64,000 bases of DNA from Clitoria ternatea (Eukaryota; Streptophyta; Magnoliopsida; Fabales; Fabaceae). Shown in pieces: positions 37,390 through 48,692 of this stretch. The notes under the pieces were generated by a model, which saw only the letters and a program-made list of their open reading frames with translations, was not told the origin of the DNA and searched no databases. How positions within the stretch are numbered: the stretch's first letter is position 1; every line of letters begins with the position of its first letter. Position numbers and translations under genes: made by a program. The stretch lies in NCBI GenBank assembly GCA_037962975.1, contig CM075673.1:163762667-163826666 (forward strand), read 5' to 3'.

Positions 37390-40300
37390 TATAACATCCT
37401 AAATTTGAAAATTTTAAAAAATAACTCATTAAGGCTCGATGGCTTATTCTTTTCCTGCGCGCCTTTAGCATTTCGGGTCTAATTTTCTCAAATGATGCTT
37501 GATTGGAATGATTCTGGTCTTGTTCACTTTGTTTTGAAGAGATCTTTAATCTCTATTTCTAGGGTCTATTCCAAATTCTCACTCTGTAATGCTCAAACTC
37601 AAGGATTAAGTAAATCCATCTTAGAACCATGATTATTCACATTTTTATCCTGCGCATAGTTCGTTCAGAAATTCATAACTCTCTCATATGACCTCCTTTT
37701 CTTGCAAACTTGGTATCAAAATCTCTGTAACAAAATTATCTACGTTTTTTGTGAAGACCTCGAGGGTTGATTCTTGCTAGATTAGTACAGTTTAATGAAA
37801 ATATAGAACCCCTAGACTGTTTCATTTTGATACTGACTACCTGTAGAAAAAATTGTGTATCTCCCTTGTCCGGAACTCAAATTGCGTCATTCTTTTTGGT
37901 ATAGATTTGTATCAAAATTACCTACAATTGTAATGAAGGGCATGAAACCCAATTCTCAAAGGATAATATTTGGTGAATTTATTTCTGAGCACATACCTCA
38001 TTCGAAGACGATTAGAGCATCCTGTCGTATTTTGACTATATCTCACTCAATTCTTGATGGATTTTTTTTATATGGATTTAAAGATAACAAAAAGTTATAC
38101 AACTTTTGTGTTCAGACCATTTCTAAATTCAGCCTGCATCATCCCTTAAAATCTCGTACAAAGTTACGTTCAAAGCTGGATAACTCAACCACTTCATGCA
38201 ACATGGTCCAATAAGCTTGCAACACCAATGGCTACTTGTTCCAATCAGCCTCACCCCTTGTTCAGCAAGTTTACCATATGTCCTCCTCTCCTAAACTCTT
38301 TTCCCATGCATAACTACAACCCATCACTTATCATTTTAATATCATAACCTGCAGCCATAAAGAAGAGAGAAAAGAAGAGAGAAAAGAGTGCAGAGTTTCT
38401 GGACCAGCATACTTCCGTCAACGATCTCCGTCAATTCCACCGTTGGATCGGCCTAAAACTTTGAGAGTGTGTGTTCAACATCCTCCTCTACATTCTTACT
38501 GTTCATATTTTCAGTTAGACATCTTTAGGTAGAGAAATCATGTTCAAACCGTGACCCTGTTCCAGTTCGTAGGAATTCTGACCAGCTTTGGGAAAACTGC
38601 CATTTCTGATTCGTTAACCGTTGGATCGGGCTGAAATTTTGATATGAGGTTCCTGAGACGTGGTTCTAGGTACTAACCATTGGGATCTTGGTTTTGATGT
38701 CTAGACTGGGAGATATTGCGCTTGAACAATAGCATGAGTTTAAATCAGCGATTGACTCGGATCGTTCGGGGAGCGTTCGAGTTTTGAAATCAAGGATTCC
38801 AGGTAGGGGGAGCGTTTATATTTTAAATGCATAGTTTATGAACGGTTTCAGGATAGTATTGTTATTATTAGTAAGAAATCCCGAATATATAATATGTATG
38901 ATATAATTGTGTTATGATATTTTCTGTTCATATATTATTGATATTGAATTTGACATGAGATATATATATTCTATTTGTGAATTTGTTGTGATTCCTATGC
39001 ATGATATGTAATAGGATATGTGATGATAATATGAGTATATGCATGAAATGCAAATTGATATAGCATGAGATGCTTAAATTGATGAATAAATATGAAATAT
39101 GATTGTGGTTTCGAGGATTCCACAAAAGACCTTGAGTGAGACTCAAGGCAAACCTCTTAAGCGGGGCTCGGGGTTAGCCCGTGACACTACCGTTGTCGCT
39201 GAGAGTGATTGTGTCACGTGAGAGGGCAAACGGTTTGGTACCAGTAAAATGGCCGGATCAACTGAGAGCTGAGTTATGGCTGAGAGCCAGTGTTGCAACA
39301 TAAAAATTAAAACTTAATAATGGATCCATACAGTGTTAAAAAAACCGGTTCGGACCGGCCGGTCGGATCGGTAACCAATGACCCAACCGGTCCGAACCCT
39401 CAATCAGATCGGAAATGTAGTTGACCCGGTGTGACCCGGGTTGAACCGGCCGGTTTTCTAAAAAACCGGTGACCCGGTGGTTGAACCGGTCTAATAAATT
39501 TTTAATTTTTAATTTTTTATTTATATAGCATATAAATGACGGTTTGTGCAATTCGTAATGCTTAATTAAAAAATTGAAAAATCAATTCCTATTTCACGTG
39601 CTACAGCAGGTGCACTTTAACTTTCTTTCTTTTTATCAATTTTTAATCTTTCTTTTCTATTTCTTTTTATATTATCAACTTATTTCATGAAAGGCAATTA
39701 GGATTCAGCAGAGCAAAGTAAACTTTTCTTTTCTCATTTCTCCAGCAAATAACGTCAAACTACAAATCGCCTCTTTATTATTCAATTGAATGAATATATA
39801 TCTATGTATCTATATTTTAAAAATGTGATTAATTTGGGAGAATAAAATTATTTTATGAAATTTGGTACTTTGCTTTCATTAGGTATTTTCATTTGGAGTA
39901 TGAAATACTTAAAACTTAATATATATATATATATATAGTATTTATTATTATTTATTTTTTAAATAAACTAAGTCAACCGGTTCAACCAATGAGTCAACCG
40001 GTTCGACCATTAACCCATTGACCCAGTACCTAGACCGGTTCGATCACCGGTCTGGTTTTAATAACACTGGATCCATATAATTGAGCATATTTATGCATTG
40101 ATATATGCTGTTGAGAACAACATAAGTGGTATGATTATATGAGAATATGAGATTGAATGTTATATGATGGGGTTGTGTAGTATTAAATATGATTATATAT
40201 GTTAATGAATTAGATACTTGATCCGATTCAATAACTGTCATTTGACATGTATATGCTCACCTCTATTTGTGGATATTTTTACAGTGGACTTAGGACGTGA

Positions 40301-40778
40301 CGGAGATTGGTGAGAGGTCACCAAGATCGAGCGTGGAGTACTGTATATATATTGTATATAATGTATATAGTAGTTTTGTAGTAGCCTTGGCCGGCTCCTG
40401 TGCATACCTGTTGTGTTGTGTGTACATATATGTGTATATATAAATGCTTAGTTGAATAGGTAACTGACGGCTTCAGCTGGAAGCCTAGACCTATTTTGAG
40501 CATATGCTTGTTGTTATGGTGGATGATGATGTTGTATTATGGAGACCCTGGTTGGTCCCACTATATATATATAAATGTGTGTGATATTTGATATATCCAT
40601 GAAACTGTTTCATTGCATAAATGGGTAGGTTATGTGATGATGAACTACAAATTAGAAGGTTGATATAGTGATGACAGTGTTATTGTACTGCTCCAAAATC
40701 CTATTTTGAAATTGAAAGTAATTCGTGAAAAATTTATTTGGGTTTTAGAAACCTAGTTTTAAATATTAGGATGTTTTA
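37390..40778 (+). mobile_element. Probable solo gypsy LTR of a second family, carrying a hAT insertion
   Basis: The unit begins TATAACATCCTAAA and ends TTAGGATGTTTTA, nearly inverted ends as seen in gypsy LTRs that begin TGTAACATCC, and is flanked by CAAGC (37385-37389 and 40779-40783). Its ends look like mutated TG/CA. Internal features such as TTTTTACAGTGG followed by a GACGTGACGG word resemble the end of the LTRs at 15486 and 34093. Without the hAT insertion it is about 2.64 kb. The ORF at 37855-38214 lies inside the LTR and shows no known domain, so it is not called. Confidence 0.65.
39331..40069. mobile_element. Non-autonomous hAT element with 8-bp target duplication
   Basis: Terminal inverted repeats CAGTGTTA...TAACACTG bound the element, and a perfect 8-bp duplication GATCCATA flanks it (39323-39330 and 40070-40077), diagnostic of the hAT superfamily. 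The ends are packed with ACCGGTT/AACCGGT-type words in both orientations (39340-39500 and 39970-40060), and the core is AT-rich without transposase. The perfect duplication and readable ends suggest a fairly recent insertion into the surrounding LTR. Confidence 0.92.
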
Positions 40779-41374
40779 CAAGCAACAACACACAATATCC
40801 TATGTAAGCTTTCATTACCCAGCAAAGCAGAGTCAATCCACAGACCACAACTAACCCAAACAAGCTGCAATCTAGCATCCTTAGTTTTTTTTTTTGTAAA
40901 ATGGTGTTGTTTTGATGCCCATGTGGCATTACACATGCCACTTAACAACACACGTCACCTAACTCTAACAAATGTTTGACGTCTATTCATGGTAGGGATC
41001 TATGTGTCTGACGATGATGAACGTGGGGGACTAACAGGGGGCAACTTACTAAACCGATGACCTAAGTGTCTAAAGCTACTGTAAAGAAGGACCAACTGGG
41101 GGATTTTGTCGTTATTAAAATGAACCGGCCATCGATTCAGTCAAAGTACTAGGTTGGACAATGAGTCATTGATTGAACTACTTAACTCGGCATATATTAA
41201 AAAAAATTGGTTGAAATATATATTTGGTCCCTTGTCACAATTTGATCCTAAACGTTTGAATACAGTATCAAAGTTTATGTGTTGCTCTTGTTAGGATTTG
41301 AACTTAGGACAAGGGGAGGTGCAGATAAGTAGTCTCCCTGGTTGTAAGCAAATCTTGAGAGATAAAAGAATGTT

Positions 41375-41465
41375 TTTTTAATGTTATTAAATGCTTATAT
41401 ACCAAATATATTCTTCTTGAATAGATTTCCAAGACAACTAAATTCTTTATGCAATAAATGAGATT
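41375..41465. repeat. Dispersed AT-rich repeat, copy 4 (partial)
   Basis: Contains 'aatgttattaaatgcttata', 'atatattcttcttgaatag', 'tttccaagacaactaa' and 'gcaataaatgagatt', matching the order in the copies near 3.1, 9.3 and 25.6 kb. The match stops where the MITE-like element begins, so the rest may have been displaced. Confidence 0.5.
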
Positions 41466-41477
41466 AAAGGCAATTTA

Positions 41478-42075
41478 GACTAGGGAGGCAAAAAATATTC
41501 AGATCCGTGGATACCCGTGGATAAAAACTTGTTAGGAGTATAAAAATTTACGGGTATGGGTACCCGTGGAAAAAGAGCAACGAGTTTTATACTACCCGTT
41601 AAAGAATGGACAAAGGTACGAATATAATGGTATCCGTGCCAATGGGTACCCGTATATATGAAATTACATTGGTATTTTTACCTATTATTAATATATAATT
41701 ATATTTAAATTAACTTATGTTATTTATTCATGAGAGATGAAGAAATTGACGCTTAACATTTTTTACATTTCTTATTTTGCATGTGTTTTTTATTATATGT
41801 TATTGTTATTAGTACACAATATTATTACAAGCATTTATATAACAACTAAATTTGTATAAATAGTGAAACTAAGAATTAGTATTTGTTCAAATTGTTAAGG
41901 TTCTATACTAACCCTTAAGAATATTGTGTAATTTAGTTTAATGTTTTTTTTTTGTATTTTCATTTTCTATTTCAATTAGGTGCCCTTACATCCGTGGATA
42001 ATGGTTACAAAAAAAAAACCCGTAAAACGGGTAACGGGTGGGCACGAGTTTTATTTTTGTCTGCAGGATAGCGGA
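41478..42075. mobile_element. Putative hAT-like MITE with CCCGTGG/ACGGGTA ends
   Basis: The ends GGAGGCAAAAAATA and TTATTTTTGTCTGC are imperfect inverted repeats. Inside both ends are GGATACCCGTGGATA, GGGTACCCGTG and AACGGGTAACGGGTGGGC words around an AT-rich core, the known look of a common plant hAT-type miniature element. No clean 8-bp duplication was seen, so the call is tentative. Confidence 0.5.
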
Positions 42076-43311
42076 GAAGTGAGTATAAGAGTGAGTAGTT
42101 AATGGATGAGAGTGTAAAAAGATAATTGCTTCATAGTGTTTAGAATTTCATTATTAATGTATTTTGTCGTATTAAGGAAAATGAAAATTATCAAGAAACA
42201 CTAAACACTATTATAATCTTTTTTTGGTGTAAATAATATTTGTCTTTATTTCTCAATCTAAGCTACAATACTGCTATCATGGCCTCAACAACACAGGCAA
42301 CACTCTTTTTTAGTGCTAAACTTGTGGGTTAGATTTATATGTGACCAACTATCTCTCCACTAGGCCTTTCTAACGAAGGCAAGGGCTACCTTGTCACAAC
42401 CACAACTAAATAACATACTTACACACTAATGGTAGACACCACTTAGGCCAAATCGAATTATTTGGAAACTTTCTCATAAGAACCTTAAACTATATTTTCC
42501 TTTTCATTTTTCTGTATCATTAATTATTCGTATTTATTCAAATGGTAAATAGCATACAGAATACTCAATTAGAAGCACCTAACAACAAGTAAACAATAAA
42601 TCCTACATTGGGTTTTATAGGTGCCACTCATTTTCAATTTAATTTTAACATCTAAAGAATCAACTCTTCACATAAATTGTTTAGATCAATAAATAAGAAT
42701 TGTCATAATTTATAATTTTTAGTTTAGTCTACAAAATTTGATATACATAATATTCTTTCCTTACTCAAGCTTATATATAAAATAAAATAAAATATTTTTA
42801 CCTAGTTTGTCACACTACACATGACAAAAGTGATACCCAATTGAGACCAGTTTAAATATAAGGAATGATTTGAAACCTTTTTCATATAATGTGAAAATGA
42901 ATATCATAATTATGAATCAAAACTCTATTAAACCTAAATAATATAAAGATTTTATTCACTCTAAATATGTAATCTTTCTGCCACACAACATCTCTCAGTT
43001 GGAGTGACTGCCACAACTGCATTCTGCATCAAGTTGTTGTCATTGCAATTGTCATTTGCAAACTGCATCAACCAAACTTCCCTACAACGGTTGCAACACA
43101 ATTGCAATCACAATTTGAAACCATGTTTGCTACACATTTAACATATACACAAAACCTGAAAAATATAAAAACTATTGATAGATGCCTTAGTTATAAGATC
43201 AAAGTCCTGCCACTCAACTCACTAGGGTAGGTCCAGGTGGTTTGGGTAGTTATCTTGAGGTCATAGGTTCAAACAACTTTTTTTGTAAACCAAACAAAAA
43301 ATCCTATCACT

Positions 43312-46300
43312 CTAGCCTTGCTCAGTCGATAACACTGACCTCCGCATCTTCTCTGTGCAATCACTGAACTCCATATCAGTTTCAAATGCTGCTGGCACTT
43401 CTTCAAATGGTTTTAATGTTGGAACAAACTTCGAATGGTTTCTATCAAAGCTACCAAAATTTGTCAAAACTTTATGAACACCAACCCTTTGTTGTGGAAG
43501 GTTTCTCTTTTTCACGAATGGTGAGTCTTCAGTCTTTGCAACGCTAATACCTTGTACAGAAGAAAAGCTTGGTGTGCCAAAAGGTGATTTATGTGGAGTC
43601 CTTTGAACAAGAACCGAGTATGGAACTGAAATACTCTTGTGAGCAATTGCACCAACTTTTGAGAGAGATGAGAATTGATCAGAATGTTTGGTCATGTCAT
43701 CAACATAAAGCACATCACCTATGCGTGCAAGAATATTAGATGCCAAACTCTCTAGTACTCGAGAGTAACTCTCCAGAATGGATTTCCCCACATCCTAGAA
43801 AACAGATCAATTTGAAACACTGAGATCAAACTCTTCAACACTCAGTAAAAGAGGCTTAAACTTAAAACATATTTTTAGTGCATGAAAATTTGAGGTTATT
43901 CTTGTTTTAATCCCAATTTAAGTTAGGGCCTTGTATAACCAGGTTAGTAGTTAAGGAATCAAGAATCAAAAAGTTTTTCAGTATTGAATTGGAAATGAAA
44001 TCATGCTAATGGGCATTTATGACATTTCTTAATAAAGCTTTCCATGCTTCCTTAACATTTCCCTTAATTTATCATTTTTAGCCTCATGATTTTTTTAAAT
44101 TATGCAATTTGAATCTGTATTAAGGGGCTAAAACATACTATTCAGAGGTAATTCTGTTCTGGGCTTACTCACAATTAAGACTCTCACCTCTTTTAAAAAA
44201 TATAAAGATTAAACTCAAAATTCTTTCTACAATATCAGTCAGAGCTACAAATATAGAAATGCAAAATTTAATGATTCATATTAAAAATGCTACCAAAGAA
44301 ACATATTTAAGCTGCAAAATGGCTTTAAGATGGAACATGATGAGGGCAAACCTTGTTGCATTGGATTTTGGTCATATCTAAGGTTGTTTGAGGGAGACCA
44401 GGGAAACGCTGCTTCAAGAAGAGGAGAAGGGTTTCAGCTCTTTCTGCAAGTACTTCCCTTGTTTCACCTTCAACAATCAGATCCCTGAACATTTCCCATG
44501 ATGATCTTGAGCTAGATTTTGTAAAGCGACTAGTAGGTTTAGAGTGGATCCCTTTTTGCCAAATATAAATGGAAGCCTCTACTCTGTTGGCAATCTCTAT
44601 GGCTTCATGTTCAGATTTTAAATCAAGGGTAGCTAGCAAATATTCTGGGGAAAAATTATCTGATGTAATATTTCGATAAATGAACTCCCCCAAGCTTGCT
44701 CTTGCAGTCTGAAACAGGCACATTAATGTGTTTAGCTTAAGCTAATTGAATAAGTGCATAATTGAACTGTTTAACTAAACACATATATATACATCTAATT
44801 TCACTATCTCATGATGTTTGAAATGATAGGGAAAATTGATACCTTTGGAAGAGATTCCAAATAGGTATGAGGAATCTGCATGTCAGCTAAAGAAATGCTG
44901 TTAATGGCCATTGCAGCTTTCAATATCTGGTTTGTGCTATCCCTCTTGTGCTGCAACTGCTTTCTTGAATTTTCATGGAGACCAGAAGGAGAGACTTGAG
45001 GCACAGGAAGCCACCATTTCTCCTCTTGTCCAGCTCTACGAAAAGAAGATGAACCATCTCCATCTGCTGCCACAACACCTTGGTCCACATACCAGAACTC
45101 TGGATTCACAAAACTGTCCAGTATTTCCTATGGAAAGAGAACATTTTTAGAACTCATTGTTCCTTGACACTTGATTTATTATTGTGCACTGAATGATGTA
45201 AAATCTTACAAGAAGCATGTTATCTAATTTTCTCAGGGCTGGTATATTGACATAAAGATCTGAGCGGGGTCTACTAGTCATGACCTGATTCACAAGTGAA
45301 AATGAACATTATATTAGACATCAAGAGGTATTTTCTATATTTTAAGTTAACCTTTTATAAAGATTGAAATAAATATACTTTTAATAACATGAAATGTAAA
45401 CTAAGTGTGCTGAGTTATATAAAAATATTAGATGTGAACTGTGGATAATAAATAATTTATATATAAATACTTTTAAATTAGTGTCTGACATGTATCAAAA
45501 TAAATATCAATATTAAAATGTGGCCGACACAAAACATGTAGAAGATATGATATAAAAAAACATGCATATTAGATGTTATATTTAGATGAAATATGCAAAC
45601 AAATTAAAGCAACATAAAGGTACTGCTATGTGTATGTGTTGAACAAATTTCTAGCCAATAAATGTAAATCTAATCTTACAGTTGAAAAATTTATCATCAT
45701 AGCAAGTCCTTATTGAGCTAGATTGGATCAATTTTGGTTGTAAGCTTTATCCTTTACTTTTCAAAATGTTAGCATAAATTACTTGAAAGTGGAAAGTTTT
45801 AAGTTCAATTTACATTCCATAAATTTTATGATTTAATGATTATATACAGATGATATTACTTGATTAATTTACTTACCACCAGATAATTCAAGCATTCATA
45901 AAGCATAGCGAAAACTATAGAATGATTTTTTTTTTCTGAAAATGGTGTACTTCAAATCCCAAATGGGAGTTATATATATTTATGAAATTTTTTTAATAGT
46001 CAAATATTAATTATTAATTTGTTAATTTTTAACGATTTTTCTTTTTTTTTTTCTTCTCTCTTCATCACTAGATCAACCTTATATCTTTGTATCTCAAAAA
46101 TAATTAAGGTGAAAAGAATGTATCTATAACCAAAACATATATCACATATATAATTACTTAAGTTGTACCTCAAGTTTGCTTCCATCTGGAAATGATTGCC
46201 ATGTAGGCTTCAATTCAACAATAAGATCACTAATACAAGTAAGGCACTCCATCTCTCTTCGCCACATTGCTTTCTTCTCTTGAGGCAAAGGTTCCAATCT

Positions 46301-46971
46301 CCAAAGTTGGCCAAAAAGGGTTGCTACAGATTCAGAAGCAAGAACTGAAGTGATTGAATTTAAAATTCACTAGAGTAAGATTGCATCAAGAAATTGTTAC
46401 ATGGGTACATACCACATAGATTAGTTATGGCATTGGATATAGCCAGGGCTGTGGAGACCCCATTTCCACAACCTGACATATCTTCTCCAAGTAACAACTT
46501 TGCAAACTTCTCCTTCATCATTTCAATCTCTAGCTCTGAGAATCAAAATGAAATTATAGTAAAACACAGTCAACATATACTATATATGCAGATATTATCA
46601 GCTAGGAAATTTTGACACATTCTTATTATGTACATAAATGCACATTGAATTTGACTACCTGGCATTGGTGAGACTGAGAATCGTTTCTCGTTACTCAAGT
46701 GCTTTTTCACTGCATCTTCATTTCCCCTTGGACTGGTACAATTAGATGCAGAAATTTCTTGAACTGGCCACTCAATTGAAGTTGATGAAGATGAATCCTC
46801 AGCACTACTCTGACTCTGCTCTTCAATCTCAGAGCTTGAACTGCTCTCTCTACTACCCTTTTCTTTCATCAAATCACCAACAGTCTCATCAGCATTGCAA
46901 CAACCGTTTTCCCATTCTTGATTTCCTTCAACACCTTCATTCCTCTCAACCAAACCCGTCACACCCTCCAT
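43312..46971 (-). CDS. ROPGEF: PRONE-domain Rop guanine-nucleotide exchange factor (RopGEF), seven exons
   Basis: Exons (minus): 46971-46659, 46535-46413, 46323-46169, 45284-45210, 45127-44843, 44708-44352, 43794-43312; all introns GT-AG, phases consistent, product about 596 aa. RopGEFs swap GDP for GTP on plant Rho (ROP) GTPases at the plasma membrane, driving polar growth and receptor-kinase signalling. Residues 1-104 are a variable Ser/Glu-rich N-terminus. The catalytic PRONE domain runs from about 105 (MMKEKFAKLLLGEDMSGCG) to about 475 (ILESYSRVLESLASNILARI), with the WW motif KWWLPVPQVSPSG near 259-271, KQLQHKRDSTNQILKAAMAIN, and LLFLKQRFPGLPQTTLD. The C-terminal 120 residues are the variable tail, autoinhibitory in studied members. 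The start is the ATG of MEGVTGL; the reading frame upstream has no ATG. Subfamily is not certain; ROPGEF5/6/7-like is a guess from neighbourhood. Confidence 0.96.
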
Positions 46972-48687
46972 TGCAGCTTCAAGAAAAACCAAATGCAGAC
47001 TACAAAACAGTGTTATTTATCACCATGCCATCATGCCGAATCCTATTCCAATGCAAGACCCTTCTGAGAGTAACAAAATTGAAGAGGTTGAGACACTCAG
47101 AAGCTCAAAAATGAAAAATTGGTTGGATTAATGTGGCACATTGCCTCAGCTAATGATGATGATGTTGTTGGGGGTGTTGTTGAGTTTGTGTTCTCTCTCT
47201 TTGTTGGGTGAAAAAGAAGCTTTCATAAGTTGTCAACTATGTTTGATAATGAAGGGTAGATAGATATATAGATTAGTGGACCATTTTTGTGATTGCTTAC
47301 TTATATGTGAAGGATGAAGGTGAAGCCAATGATGATTATTAGTACTGAATAAGATTGAACAATACACGTGACATGAGAGAGACATAAGAGGAAACACCAA
47401 TTCTTGACTTCACTTCCTAAAACGCTCTCCGTAGGTTACATTTACACTCTCCAATTCAAATCCTAGTGATTGTCTGTAACATTTGCTTTTGTTTTTTTCT
47501 ACCGAAGGAGTAATAACATTTATTGGCCATTTGACTACTTTTAAAATTGAAATAGCTGGTATGACTTTTCTAATAATTTTTTAAAAAAATTGATATTTCT
47601 ATCAAATATTATTTTTTTTAAAAAATAATCTACCTTATATTCTCGACTCAAACATAATTACCTTTAGTTAATACACAATTTATACCCGTTTTATTTTTTT
47701 AGGTTAATACACAATTTTTTATTGTGGTAATAAAGAAAAATTTATTGTATATAATTTATTACAAAGTGAGAGAGAGCAAATAAGAAGGATATATGAAGAA
47801 AATAATAAATTTCATAAAGAAAACCAAAATTTTTGATGTTTTTCATAATTATTATTTTTAATTATATTTATGGTGATGTAATTTTGTCAAATGTTCGATT
47901 TTGATCACCCAATTTTTAATTATACAATTATGGTCCTTAAACAAGTTAATTTTTTAACTTTTGGTTCTCTAATTTTTAATTGAATAATTTTAGCCCATAA
48001 ACCTTTAGTTCCTTACCAATTTTCTGTATAATTGAAAACACATATAGTAAAATTATAGACTACATGCAGGTATATAACAAACTATTTTAATATAAAATTT
48101 ATATTATTATTTCTATATATAAATATCTTATATGATAACTATGGACATTTATAAAAGATAATAATATAAAAATGTTTTTAACTAGATGAAAAATAGATAT
48201 GAGAACCAAATGTATCAACAAATTAAATATTTTAGAGACTAAAATTGTACAATTAAAGGTTGTGGAATCAAATACCAACAAATCGAATAATTTAAAGACT
48301 AAAATTATACAATTAAAAATTATGAAACCAAAATAAAAAATTTTAAAAGTTAAATAATAAAAGTGTAATTAAAGCTAGTTATTATTAGAGAAACCGTACA
48401 CAACATTTAGAAAAGAAATAATGGGAAGAGTAATATTTGATTGTAGTATTATTAAAATTTAGGAAAAATAGGGCTTTGGACCCACTATTTTATTTTTTAG
48501 ATTTTTTTAATTTTTAAATGTTTCATTTTGTTAATCTTATTTTTAGTTTTATGTTGGTCTTTTATTTTTTATCCTCTATGTATTATAAAGTGATCATTTA
48601 AAACTACAATGTCAAATAATAACCTGAATCCATAACAATAGTAAAACTCAAAAACATTTAAAAATAATTATTTAACAATGTCAAAAC
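46972..48687. other. RopGEF promoter region and AT-rich spacer
   Basis: The first 400 bases or so are 5' leader and promoter of the minus-strand RopGEF gene. A TATATATCTA word at about 47261-47270 (minus) is a possible TATA element, giving a leader of about 270 bases. Beyond that the spacer is AT-rich, with 'aaattatacaattaaaaatt'-type words repeated in the 47920-48360 stretch and no gene. Confidence 0.5.
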
Positions 48688-48692
48688 ATTTC

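Larger units (their letters stand above)
40784..43311. other. Intergenic DNA with old repeats
   Basis: No gene recognised. It contains copy 4 of the dispersed AT-rich repeat (41375-41465), a MITE-like element (41478-42075) and, at about 42980-43130, a cluster of 'ttgcaat/attgcaa' words of unknown meaning. Confidence 0.5.

Noticed and set aside
37855..38214. 119-aa ORF
   Set aside because: Lies within an LTR-like unit, shows no recognisable domain and has no supporting gene structure.
46972..46992. Upstream start of the RopGEF frame giving a longer N-terminus
   Set aside because: The codon at the far end is TTG, not ATG; the first ATG is at 46971.
46746..47114. Plus-strand 122-aa ORF over RopGEF exon 1
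   Set aside because: Antisense shadow of a well-supported coding exon and its leader.
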